A stretch of 64,000 nt of DNA from Marixanthomonas ophiurae (lineage in GTDB: Bacteria; Bacteroidota; Bacteroidia; Flavobacteriales; Flavobacteriaceae): the NCBI RefSeq assembly GCF_003413745.1, contig NZ_QVID01000002.1, positions 682,001-746,000 on the forward strand, in the 5' to 3' direction. The position numbers and the translations under genes are program-made. Each line of letters opens with the position of its first letter. Within the stretch, counting starts at the first letter, position 1. Positions 34,735-43,090 of the stretch are shown one piece after another. The notes beneath the pieces were generated by a model. It ran no database searches. It had not been told where the DNA came from and was given only the letters and a program-made list of their open reading frames with translations.

Positions 34735-35829
34735 GTGAAAGAAAAAGCTAAATCCATTTCTTCAGGTATTTTACGAGCACTGGCAGTACTTGCCGGAATC
34801 TTGATATTATTGTGGTTTATCTTTCAAATCCAAGCACTGTTACTCTATATTGGTGTTGCTGCCGTCATTGCCTTGATAAGCCGTCCGGTTCTCGTCTTTT
34901 TTAGAGATCGCCTTAAAATGGGAAACATATTAGCTTCTATTTTAACGCTTTTGCTAATACTTTCAATAATAGCGGTGATGTTACGAATTTTTATTCCCAT
35001 AATCGTTGAGCAAAGTAAAAGTATATCAAATATTGATTTTGAGCTGGTAAAAAGCGATTTGAACGAGCTAAGCATTCAAGCCGCCGATTATTTGGGTGTA
35101 AAGCAAATAGATATTCTTGAAGGCATAAAACGCACGAATTATGTGCAAAACTTCGATATGGAAATCATACCAAGCTTTATAGACCTCTTTTTCGGGAATA
35201 TAGGCAACTTTTTAGTCGGCTTGTTTGCTATATTGTTTATATCCTTCTTCTTTTTAAGGGATCAAAATTTGATACCCAATATGGTTACTGCTTTTGTAAA
35301 AAAAGGCCGTGAAAAGCGAATTTTATCAGTGTTAAATAAAACAAAGTCACTTCTGTCCCGCTATTTCTTAGGGCTGCTATTGCAAATAATGATACTAACA
35401 CTTTTTTATTCGGTACTGTTGCTATTTTTGGATGTTAACAATGCCATAGCCATTGCCTTGATTTGTGCATTTTTGAACATTGTACCCTATCTAGGACCCA
35501 TAATCGCAGGAGCTTTAATGATGCTTGTTGTACTATCAAACAACTTGGGCGCCGATTTTTCTTCGGAATTATTACCGTTATTACTCTATACATTTGGGGG
35601 ATATTCATTGGCACAGCTTTTCGATAATTTGATTACGCAACCTGTAATTTTCGGAAAAAGTGTTCGCTCCCACCCTTTGGAAATTTTCATCGTTATTTTA
35701 ATTGGTGGCTATCTTTTTGGTATTCCCGGAATGATATTAGCAGTACCAATTTACACGGCTCTAAAGGTGGTTTCGAAAGAGTTTCTTTCTGAATATAAAA
35801 TTGTAAAACGACTGACTAAAAACTTATAG
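34735..35829 (+). CDS. AI-2E family transporter
   Basis: A 364-residue inner-membrane protein with about seven to eight helices. Family features: ALISRPVLVFFRDRLKM in the first cytoplasmic loop, LVGLFAILFISFFFLRD, and the conserved VPYLGPIIAGALMM and QPVIFGKSVRSHPLEIFIVIL. AI-2E family proteins move diverse small molecules, and only some have been tied to autoinducer-2. The start is GTG 34735; no in-frame ATG exists nearby. The methyltransferase frame follows directly after its stop. Confidence 0.9.
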   Translation: MKEKAKSISSGILRALAVLAGILILLWFIFQIQALLLYIGVAAVIALISRPVLVFFRDRLKMGNILASILTLLLILSIIAVMLRIFIPIIVEQSKSISNIDFELVKSDLNELSIQAADYLGVKQIDILEGIKRTNYVQNFDMEIIPSFIDLFFGNIGNFLVGLFAILFISFFFLRDQNLIPNMVTAFVKKGREKRILSVLNKTKSLLSRYFLGLLLQIMILTLFYSVLLLFLDVNNAIAIALICAFLNIVPYLGPIIAGALMMLVVLSNNLGADFSSELLPLLLYTFGGYSLAQLFDNLITQPVIFGKSVRSHPLEIFIVILIGGYLFGIPGMILAVPIYTALKVVSKEFLSEYKIVKRLTKNL

Positions 35830-35830
35830 T

Positions 35831-37012
35831 ATCACTTTCAATAAAAATATATTAAATAGTAAGGTTCAGGAATTTATAAAAAATTTTAATAAATCTATCT
35901 CTACACTTGCTTTTTCTGGAAGCCCTTTTGAAAAAGTAACCGTCCAAGAACTTATTCAACAAATAGAAAGCCGAAGAAAAGCTGAGAAAAAACTAGCTAC
36001 TTGGTTTGAAACTGAAGGGATTTATTATCCAAAGAAACTCAATCTAGAGCAGACTTCTTCTGAAGTTACCGCACAATATAAAGCATCTCTGATTGAAGGA
36101 AAAACATTGGCTGACCTTACCGGTGGCTTTGGTGTAGATAGTTATTATTTTTCAAAACAGATGAAAAGTGTAACCCATTTTGAAATCAATGAATCCTTGT
36201 CTGAAATAGCGGAGCATAATTTTAAGCAATTAGAAGCAACCAATATACGATGCGCAAACAAAGACGGACTCAAAGGGATTCAGGAGAATAGGTATGACAC
36301 TTTATATGTTGATCCTTCCCGCAGGCATGAAACTAAGGGAAAGGTGTTCTTTTTAGCTGATTGCGAACCCAATATCCCAAAGCATCTTTCTGAGCTACTA
36401 AACGTATGTAATTTATTGATGGTAAAAACAGCACCGATGCTAGATATTTCAGCAGGAATGGAAGAGTTAAGCCATGTATTTCAAATCCATATCGTCGCGG
36501 TAAACAATGAGGTGAAAGAACTGTTATGGCTATTGAAAAAGGATTATGAAGGCAAAACAGAAATAATAACCAAGAATTGTAAGAAACACAGCACTGAAAC
36601 CTATAGCTTTAATTATGAAGAAATAGCAGAACCTTTTTATGACGACCCCAAACGTTTCATATATGAACCTAATGCAGCCATTCTAAAAAGCGGAGCATTT
36701 AATTCGCTATCCGAAGACTTTAAACTTAAAAAACTTCATAAAAACACTCATTTATACACTAGTGAGGCACTAAGAGACTTTCCTGGACGCCGATTTATGA
36801 CTGAAAAGATACTGCCCTATTCAAAAAAAGAATTAAAAAAGGAGGAAATTAAAAAAGCAAATATTACCACACGGAATTTTCAAGAAAGTGTTTCTGCGAT
36901 TCGAAAAAAATTTAATATTAAAGATGGTGGGGACGTTTATTTGTTTTTCACTACTATAAACCCTTCAAAAAAGGTGGTTTTGATTTGTTCTAAGATAAAA
37001 GACTCAATTTAA
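35831..37012 (+). CDS. THUMP-like class I SAM-dependent methyltransferase, start codon not canonical
   Basis: Motif I is plain: LADLTGGFGVDSYYFSKQ, with a later TLYVDPSRRHETKG (D-P-S-R) and a C-terminal domain that ends with RNFQESVSAIRKKFNIKDGG. The first usual start is TTG 36107, right on motif I, which would leave no N-terminal part. Upstream, 92 further codons are open in frame and encode a well-formed helical domain (KVQEFIKNFNKS at its start, ESRRKAEKKLATWFETEG), as expected of the ~390-residue family. No ATG, GTG or TTG exists before 36107; ATC 35831 or ATA 35849 are candidates. Probably an RNA methylase. Confidence 0.75.
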   Translation: MTFNKNILNSKVQEFIKNFNKSISTLAFSGSPFEKVTVQELIQQIESRRKAEKKLATWFETEGIYYPKKLNLEQTSSEVTAQYKASLIEGKTLADLTGGFGVDSYYFSKQMKSVTHFEINESLSEIAEHNFKQLEATNIRCANKDGLKGIQENRYDTLYVDPSRRHETKGKVFFLADCEPNIPKHLSELLNVCNLLMVKTAPMLDISAGMEELSHVFQIHIVAVNNEVKELLWLLKKDYEGKTEIITKNCKKHSTETYSFNYEEIAEPFYDDPKRFIYEPNAAILKSGAFNSLSEDFKLKKLHKNTHLYTSEALRDFPGRRFMTEKILPYSKKELKKEEIKKANITTRNFQESVSAIRKKFNIKDGGDVYLFFTTINPSKKVVLICSKIKDSI

Positions 37013-37075
37013 TCTGCTTGTAAAATAGTAGTCTACAATATTTTAAAAACTAATTGTAAAAAAGGTTAGTTTTTG

Positions 37076-37107
37076 TTTGTGAAAAACGGAATGTTATCCT
37101 ACATTTG
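37076..37107 (+). promoter_or_regulatory. tRNA operon promoter
   Basis: TTTG (37076-37079) and the exact box TACATTTG (37100-37107) are spaced by 20 bases, an excellent Bacteroidetes -33/-7 pair. Transcription should begin near 37113, 30 bases before the first tRNA. The 580-base stretch 37013-37592 otherwise holds only the three tRNA genes and their hairpins. Confidence 0.75.
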
Positions 37108-37143
37108 CATCCGCAATTAGGAAATAAACGTTCTTAACATATT

Positions 37144-37230
37144 GGAGAGGTGCCAGAGTGGTCGATCGGGGCTCCCTGCTAAGGAGTTGTGCCCTCACGG
37201 GTACCGGGGGTTCGAATCCCTTCCTCTCCG
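37144..37230 (+). tRNA. tRNA-Ser (GCT)
   Basis: Acceptor GGAGAGG (37144-37150) pairs with CCTCTCC (37223-37229), discriminator G. The anticodon stem GCTCC/GGAGT encloses loop CTGCTAA, anticodon GCT. A long variable arm (TTGTGCCCTCACGGGTACC region) and the TTCGAAT T-loop complete a class II serine tRNA. CCA is not encoded. Confidence 0.96.
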
Positions 37231-37316
37231 CAATACTAATTCAGTATTTTGCAAACTAACATTATTTTGTTAGTTTAGATTTCATAAATAATTACAGTTT
37301 TATTTAAACTGTTTTT

Positions 37317-37391
37317 CGGGGTGTAGCGTAGCCCGGTTATCGCGCCTGCTTTGGGAGCAGGAGGTCGCAGGTTCGAATCCTGCCACCCCGA
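37317..37391 (+). tRNA. tRNA-Pro (TGG)
   Basis: Acceptor CGGGGTG (37317-37323) pairs with CACCCCG (37384-37390), discriminator A, typical of proline. The anticodon stem CCTGC/GCAGG encloses TTTGGGA, anticodon TGG. The T-loop is TTCGAAT. No encoded CCA. Confidence 0.96.
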
Positions 37392-37392
37392 C

Positions 37393-37431
37393 AAAAAAAC
37401 CGGACATATTTAGTTTATGTTCGGTTTTTTT
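37393..37431 (+). terminator. Intrinsic terminator after tRNA-Pro
   Basis: AAAAAAACCGGACATA and TTATGTTCGGTTTTTTT form a stem with one mismatch and a short loop followed by a U-run. It separates tRNA-Pro from tRNA-Arg, implying partial read-through or a second promoter for tRNA-Arg. Confidence 0.8.
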
Positions 37432-37450
37432 ATTTTTAATGTAATGCTAC

Positions 37451-37524
37451 GGGCTCGTAGCTCAGCTGGATAGAGCACCTCCCTTCTAAGGAGGCGGTCA
37501 TAGGTTCGAATCCTATCGGGCTCA
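37451..37524 (+). tRNA. tRNA-Arg (TCT)
   Basis: Acceptor GGGCTCG (37451-37457) pairs with CGGGCTC (37517-37523) through five standard and two G-U pairs, discriminator A. The anticodon stem CCTCC/GGAGG encloses CTTCTAA, anticodon TCT. D-arm TAGCTCAGCTGGATAGAGCA and T-loop TTCGAAT are standard. Confidence 0.95.
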
Positions 37525-37528
37525 CAAG

Positions 37529-37556
37529 GAATCCTCACTTAAAGTGAGGATTTTTT
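37529..37556 (+). terminator. Terminator after tRNA-Arg
   Basis: AATCCTCAC and GTGAGGATTTTTT form a nine-base stem around a TTAAA loop followed by Ts, closing the tRNA cluster. Confidence 0.85.
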
Positions 37557-37592
37557 GTTATAGAAAAGTAAGTAAATTAAAGGAAGGTAAAA

Positions 37593-39638
37593 TTACTCCG
37601 GATACTCTACTCTTAGATGGTAGATATTATTCAACTTTTTCTTTAAGACCTTTTTTATGGTCTGTATTTCTTTAAATGTAATATTTGCATTTAGAAACTG
37701 TCCTTGCGCCATTTGCCCATCAACTATCTTTTCAACAAAAGTATCTATTTTTGATGATGTGGGTTCTTTTAAGCTTTTACTGGCTGCTTCTACACTATCA
37801 GACATCATTAAGATAGCGGTTTCTTTAGAAAATGGAATAGGGCCTGGATATCGGTAGTCTTCTTCACTAGCATCTTCGTTCTGTTCTTTTTCTTTCATAT
37901 AGAAATAATACACCAAACTTGTACCGTGGTGGGTTCGTATAAAATCAATTACACGGTCGGGCAAGTTATTTTTACGGGCAATTTCAATACCGTTGATAAC
38001 ATGATCTATAATAATGTTAGCACTTTCTTTAGGATCTAGATCTTGATGCGCATTGACCGAGTTAACCTGATTTTCGGTAAAATAAGTTGGATTTTTCATT
38101 TTACCAATATCGTGGTATAAGGCTCCTACCCTAACTAACATGGCATTGGCACCGATTTCGTTAGCTGCTGCTTCGGCTAAATTGGCTACGTTAAGCGAAT
38201 GGTGAAAGGTTCCCGGAGCTTTATTAGAAAGTTCTTTTAGTAGCTTGGTATTAGTATCACTAAGTTCTAACAAGGAAACATCGGAAACTAAGCCGAATAT
38301 CTTTTCGTATAAATATATTAATGGGTGTGCAAACAAGGTCGCTAGCCCACAAAGAATGAAATAACCGAAATTTTCCCAGATGATGAGCTGTACATTTCCT
38401 TCCTGAAGAATAAAAAAAGCAAAATACCCAATAATATACACTAAGGTTATCTGTCCAACTGAGATAAATAGATTGGCGCGACGGTATAGTTCTGAAACCG
38501 TTAAAATAGTAACAATACCGGCGATTAACTGAAGGAATAAATACTCAAAACTATTGGGCACGACAAACCCCAAAAGCATCAACGTTAAGGTATGAACAAA
38601 AAGCCCTAGCCTAGGATCGAAAAAAGCCTTTAATATCAACGGCAAAATACAGAGAGGTACTACATAAACGTATTTGGCATCTAATTTTACCACAATGGTG
38701 GTCAAAAAGACCATTAATATAACGTTGAAAAATATAAAGGTAACTTTAGTATTGTCATTAAAAATATCAAACCGGTATTTTTTCAGAAATAAGAATAGCA
38801 TAGAAAATACGAGGGAGACAATAATAATGTACCCTACTATTAGCCATGAATGGTTTGATTTACTCCAAACTTGTGATTGATACTCGGCTTTCAAAGAATT
38901 TAAAATCTGATACGTATCACCTTCTACAACCTCTCCTTTAGCTATAATTCTTCCTCCTTTTTCCACAACACCCTTATTTGGGTTTATTGCATTTAGCTCA
39001 GATGTAACCGAAGCTTCAGTTAATTTTGTATCCAAAGAAACATTAGGAGTAACAGCCCGTTCTAGAAGTTTTTGCAGTAACGCCTTTACATCTTCTGTAG
39101 ATGTTTCAGAAACTAACTTTGCTAATTTACTTTTTATAACTTTTTTTCTGTTAAGTTGTGAATATGCCAACTGCTCTACTTCGTTTCCCCGTTTTAAGTA
39201 AATGAGTTTATCTTTTTCATACGGGTACACATCATCAATTATTCCGTTGGTATAAATCTCTTTAAAAACATCAAGGCCTTCCTCTTTAGCTACGTTTTTT
39301 GAGGTTGTATAAAGGCTGTCGACAAAAGCGTCATTAAAAAGTTGAATAAATTCCTCCCTACTCCTTTCTACTATTTCAGCATCATAATCAAAATAAGGTG
39401 TTGCATTCTCTTTAATTGTTTCCTCTTCTCTTTGAAGGGTTTTTGCATCTTTTTTAATAGTAAAACTAAACGGTGCATATAGGTTTTCATATTGCCAAGG
39501 CTTTCCTTTTTGAAAGTTATACTTAAACTGTCCTCCTTTTGGTAATAAATAGATCACCAAGACTATAGAAAGTATAAATAGAAATCCCTTGTAAATAAGG
39601 GATTGGTTTTTTGAAAATAGAGCAAAAATATTATTCAT
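37593..39638 (-). CDS. 7TM-HD phosphohydrolase, PgpH-like c-di-AMP phosphodiesterase
   Basis: The 681-residue protein has a first helix (residues ~15-32), an extracytoplasmic 7TMR-HDED domain to about 270, seven helices to ~460 and a C-terminal HD domain. The HD domain shows APGTFHHSLNVANLAEAAAN, LVRVGALYHDIGKM (H-D near 508), and DFIRTHHGTSLVYYFYMK. This is the architecture of PgpH, which in Gram-positives hydrolyses c-di-AMP, with homologues in Bacteroidetes. It lies alone, opposite the tRNA cluster and divergent from the thiolase gene. Confidence 0.9.
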   Translation of the reverse strand: MNNIFALFSKNQSLIYKGFLFILSIVLVIYLLPKGGQFKYNFQKGKPWQYENLYAPFSFTIKKDAKTLQREEETIKENATPYFDYDAEIVERSREEFIQLFNDAFVDSLYTTSKNVAKEEGLDVFKEIYTNGIIDDVYPYEKDKLIYLKRGNEVEQLAYSQLNRKKVIKSKLAKLVSETSTEDVKALLQKLLERAVTPNVSLDTKLTEASVTSELNAINPNKGVVEKGGRIIAKGEVVEGDTYQILNSLKAEYQSQVWSKSNHSWLIVGYIIIVSLVFSMLFLFLKKYRFDIFNDNTKVTFIFFNVILMVFLTTIVVKLDAKYVYVVPLCILPLILKAFFDPRLGLFVHTLTLMLLGFVVPNSFEYLFLQLIAGIVTILTVSELYRRANLFISVGQITLVYIIGYFAFFILQEGNVQLIIWENFGYFILCGLATLFAHPLIYLYEKIFGLVSDVSLLELSDTNTKLLKELSNKAPGTFHHSLNVANLAEAAANEIGANAMLVRVGALYHDIGKMKNPTYFTENQVNSVNAHQDLDPKESANIIIDHVINGIEIARKNNLPDRVIDFIRTHHGTSLVYYFYMKEKEQNEDASEEDYRYPGPIPFSKETAILMMSDSVEAASKSLKEPTSSKIDTFVEKIVDGQMAQGQFLNANITFKEIQTIKKVLKKKLNNIYHLRVEYPE

Positions 39639-39801
39639 AGAATTTTTTCGATAAGTAAAGGTATAAATAACCGTTGACTAATCCCAAAAGCGAGTAGCTT
39701 AAAGATTGATATTTCAGGATAAAATCCGTAAATTCGCAGTCCTTTGCTGCTGTATAGGAAAAATAGCGGTACTTATAAATTTAATAAAAAAGTGTTATAT
39801 A

Positions 39802-40980
39802 ATGAGTAAAGAAGTTGTAATTGTAGCTGCGGCCAGAACGCCAATAGGAAGTTTTATGGGAAGTCTTTCTTCAATAACGGCAACCCAATTGGGAGCTACT
39901 GCCATTAAAGGAGCATTAAATAAAATTAAGCTAGATCCTTCAAACGTTCAAGAAGTCTTTATGGGTAATGTAGTGCAGGCTGGTGTAGGTCAAGCACCTG
40001 CTCGGCAAGCTGCTTTAAGCGCTGGTATTCCAGATACGGTGCCTTGTACAACTGTAAATAAAGTATGTGCCTCTGGAATGAAAGCTGTTATGCAAGCTGC
40101 TCAGGCTATCGCCCTTGGTGATGCAGATATTATTGTTGCTGGTGGTATGGAAAGTATGAGCAATATTCCTCATTACGTACATATGCGAAATGGGAAAAAA
40201 TTTGGTCCCGCAACTCTTGTTGATGGTATGCAAAAAGATGGGTTAGTTGATGCCTATGATCAAAATGCTATGGGTGTTTGTGCAGACTTGTGTGCAAAGG
40301 AGCATAATTTTTCTAGAGAAGATCAAGATAATTTTGCTATAGAATCGTACAATCGTTCTGCTAAAGCATGGGAAGAAGGAAAGTTTGATGACGAAGTAGT
40401 ACCAGTTGAAGTTCCACAACGTCGTGGAGAGCCAATTATGGTAAATCAAGACGAAGAGTATAAAAACGTGAAGATGGATAAGGTTAAATCATTACGCGCA
40501 GCTTTTAGTAAAGATGGTACTGTAACGGCAGCTAATGCCTCTACCATAAACGATGGAGCTGGTGCAATGGTCTTAATGAGTGCCGATAAAGCTAAAGAAA
40601 TGGGCTTAACTCCTCTTGCTACTATTAAAAGTTATGCAGATGCGGCTCAAGAACCAAAATGGTTTACAACTGCTCCTTCCAAAGCATTACCAAAAGCACT
40701 AGATAAAGCGGGTGTTTCTCAAGATGACGTTGATTATTTTGAATTTAACGAAGCTTTTGCCGTTGTAGGATTGGCCAATATGAAAATATTAGGGCTTGAC
40801 TCTTCAAATGTAAATGTGAATGGTGGTGCCGTTTCTTTAGGTCATCCACTTGGTTGTAGCGGTGTTCGAATATTAATCACCTTATTAAATGTATTAAAAC
40901 AGAACGATGCTAAATTAGGTGCTGCAGCTATTTGTAATGGTGGCGGTGGAGCATCTGCTATGGTAATCGAAAGAAAATAA
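39802..40980 (+). CDS. Acetyl-CoA C-acyltransferase (thiolase)
   Basis: ATG 39802 starts the conserved N-terminus (MSKEVVIVAAARTPIGSF); a longer in-frame extension to 39706 is not family-like. The 392-residue enzyme has the nucleophile VNKVCASGMKA (Cys 89), NVNGGAVSLGHPLGCSG with the catalytic His, and AICNGGGGASAMV with the second Cys. It condenses or cleaves acyl-CoAs in ketone metabolism or beta-oxidation. No fatty-acid genes flank it; the C40 peptidase gene follows 34 bases later. Confidence 0.92.
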   Translation: MSKEVVIVAAARTPIGSFMGSLSSITATQLGATAIKGALNKIKLDPSNVQEVFMGNVVQAGVGQAPARQAALSAGIPDTVPCTTVNKVCASGMKAVMQAAQAIALGDADIIVAGGMESMSNIPHYVHMRNGKKFGPATLVDGMQKDGLVDAYDQNAMGVCADLCAKEHNFSREDQDNFAIESYNRSAKAWEEGKFDDEVVPVEVPQRRGEPIMVNQDEEYKNVKMDKVKSLRAAFSKDGTVTAANASTINDGAGAMVLMSADKAKEMGLTPLATIKSYADAAQEPKWFTTAPSKALPKALDKAGVSQDDVDYFEFNEAFAVVGLANMKILGLDSSNVNVNGGAVSLGHPLGCSGVRILITLLNVLKQNDAKLGAAAICNGGGGASAMVIERK

Positions 40981-41014
40981 ATATCCACAACGAGCTTTCG
41001 ATTTTATAAAAAGT

Positions 41015-41764
41015 ATGAAATACGGCTTATGTAACTTAAGTGTTGTTCCGTTGCGAATTGAAGCATCAGATGCTAGTGAACTTGTTTCACAAGTATTGTA
41101 TGGTGAGCTTTTTAATGTTTTAGAGCAACGTAAAAAATGGAGCCGAATCCGATTGCATTTTGACGGATATGAAGGTTGGATTGATAATAAACAGTTTCTT
41201 TTAATTTCTGAAGAAGAATATAATACTTTAAGAAAAAACAAGCCTGTTTATGCAACTGATTTGGTTGATATAGTCACTACTGAAGAAAACCAATTACTAT
41301 CCATTTTTATTGGTTGCCAGATTAACAACTGTGAATTTCTGAAACATATATTTGAAGGAAAATCTATCTCAGAAAAACTTCCTAAACAGAATTTAACCAG
41401 TACTGCATTAACATATTTAAACAGTCCCTATATGTGGGGTGGAAAAACCCCTTTTGGTATTGACTGTAGTGGTTTTACTCAAATGGTATATAAATTAAAT
41501 GGCCACAAGTTACTGCGCGACGCTAGTCAGCAAGCTACACAAGGGGAAGCTTTAAGTTTCATAGAGGAAAGTGAACCTGGAGATTTAGCCTTTTTTGATA
41601 ATGCAGAAGGATTAATAACTCATGTGGGGATTATCATGGAAGATAATCATATTATTCACGCGCACGGAAAAGTAAGAATAGATCGATTAGACCACACAGG
41701 GATTTTTAATTATGAAGTTCGTGGACATACACACAAACTAAGAGTTATAAAACGTATTGTATAA
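41015..41764 (+). CDS. C40 (NlpC/P60) endopeptidase with SH3 domain
   Basis: The 249-residue product has an N-terminal bacterial SH3 region (VLEQRKKWSRIRLHFDGYEGW) and a C-terminal NlpC/P60 domain. The latter carries MWGGKTPFGIDCSGFTQM (catalytic Cys), GDLAFFDNAEGLITHVGII (His) and HAHGKVRID. No signal peptide is visible, although these enzymes normally cleave gamma-D-Glu-meso-DAP bonds in peptidoglycan; a recycling role in the cytosol or another export route is possible. A strong terminator follows. Confidence 0.88.
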   Translation: MKYGLCNLSVVPLRIEASDASELVSQVLYGELFNVLEQRKKWSRIRLHFDGYEGWIDNKQFLLISEEEYNTLRKNKPVYATDLVDIVTTEENQLLSIFIGCQINNCEFLKHIFEGKSISEKLPKQNLTSTALTYLNSPYMWGGKTPFGIDCSGFTQMVYKLNGHKLLRDASQQATQGEALSFIEESEPGDLAFFDNAEGLITHVGIIMEDNHIIHAHGKVRIDRLDHTGIFNYEVRGHTHKLRVIKRIV

Positions 41765-41792
41765 AAAAGGCACTTTTAAAAGTGCCTTTTTT
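41763..41792. terminator. Bidirectional terminator
   Basis: AAAAAAGGCACTTTT is directly followed by AAAAGTGCCTTTTTT, a perfect palindrome between the C40 peptidase gene and the convergent TPR gene. Confidence 0.92.
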
Positions 41793-41812
41793 ATCTTGTA
41801 TTTCAGTAAATT

Positions 41813-43078
41813 TTAATTGCCTTCCAATTCAGCTAACCTACTTTTCAATTCTTTAAACTTAGCATCTTTACCAAGTTGACTATAGATATTCATAAGGGTT
41901 CTGATGATTTCAGGATCATCTGGACGTAATTCTTTGGCCTTTTCCAAAGTGGGAACTACGTCTGCATACATTTGTTGTCTCTTTTCCTTTAACTTTTCAT
42001 ATTTAGCATTATCAGCACTTGAAGTTCCTAAGTTGTTCATTTCACTTACAATACTTTCTTCTTCTGAAAGTTTTAAAACAGCGAGGTTTATCAGCGCAGA
42101 TGCATAGTCAGGCTTCAACTCAATGGCTCTATTATAATATTCTATAGCCTTTTCAGTTTCTCCTATCTCAGCATTACTAACTGCTAAATTGTAAAAAACC
42201 TCTGGATTATCAGGATCTGATTCAGCAATATTCTGCATTAATTCACTATAAAGTTGTTTGTCACCCATTTTGTAGGCCATATTGGCTTCGGCACGCATTA
42301 ATGAAGTATCGTCTGGGTTTTCTTTCCTTGCATTTGACATAAGCTTTGAAGCTTTTTCGTCTTCCCCATTATCAATATAAATTAAGGTCATATTACGAAG
42401 AACTTCCCCTTTTTTAGATTGTGTCATTCTTTCTACCGGTTTGATAAAATCACCAGCCTTAATCATAAGATCACGCTCAGATTTTGAAGAAAAAGTTTTC
42501 TCTTCTCCAGTTTCTTTATTAGTTGCAACAAACTCTTTTGAAGCACCATCGTACCCCATATCCAGTAAGTTTTGGTAATACTTTAATGCTTTATCAAACT
42601 TTTTTGCATTAACAGCATTACTTGCAGCATAGTAAAGATCTGAAGTGTCTTTCTTACTTACCATATAGCTGTTGTACAACTTATCTGAGGCCATCTCAAA
42701 GTTTTGTGAATTTTGATCTTTAATAGCGCTGTTTACTAAAGCTGCACGAAGGTTCTGCTGTAAAGCACTCATTCTTCTTTCTTCTTCGGTCCTAGCGCCT
42801 AACTCAACTGCTTTTTGATAAGCTTCAGAAGCTGTTTTCATTTTAGCGATATCATCACCAGCACTTGCTGTATAAACTTCAGATTTCACCAAATAGTACT
42901 GCGCCTTTTCTTCTTCATCAGCATTAGCTAAGGAAGCTTCGGCTTGTTTTAATTCTGCAATTGCTTCAGTGTAATTTTTGTCTTCAAAAGCCCGTTCTGC
43001 TTTTCTTATTTCTCTTTTTTGTCCAAATGCTATAACAGATATGGTTAATGCACCTGCTACTAAAATTTGCTTTTTCAT
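41813..43078 (-). CDS. Periplasmic tetratricopeptide-repeat protein
   Basis: The 421-residue product has a signal peptide (MKKQILVAGALTISVIAFGQ) and several TPRs, clearest in AFEDKNYTEAIAELKQAEAS near the N-terminus and NAEIGETEKAIEYYNRAIEL around residue 310. The middle (DLMIKAGDFIKPVERM) is typical of Bacteroidetes TPR proteins found behind gyrA. It is probably a protein-binding scaffold in the periplasm. It starts 12 bases after the gyrA stop on the same strand, so both may be cotranscribed. Confidence 0.82.
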   Translation of the reverse strand: MKKQILVAGALTISVIAFGQKREIRKAERAFEDKNYTEAIAELKQAEASLANADEEEKAQYYLVKSEVYTASAGDDIAKMKTASEAYQKAVELGARTEEERRMSALQQNLRAALVNSAIKDQNSQNFEMASDKLYNSYMVSKKDTSDLYYAASNAVNAKKFDKALKYYQNLLDMGYDGASKEFVATNKETGEEKTFSSKSERDLMIKAGDFIKPVERMTQSKKGEVLRNMTLIYIDNGEDEKASKLMSNARKENPDDTSLMRAEANMAYKMGDKQLYSELMQNIAESDPDNPEVFYNLAVSNAEIGETEKAIEYYNRAIELKPDYASALINLAVLKLSEEESIVSEMNNLGTSSADNAKYEKLKEKRQQMYADVVPTLEKAKELRPDDPEIIRTLMNIYSQLGKDAKFKELKSRLAELEGN

Positions 43079-43090
43079 TGTTTTTAATTT

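Noticed and set aside
39706-39801. 32-residue N-terminal extension of thiolase
   Set aside because: The family N-terminus begins exactly at ATG 39802; the extension is not conserved-looking and has no function as a signal peptide.
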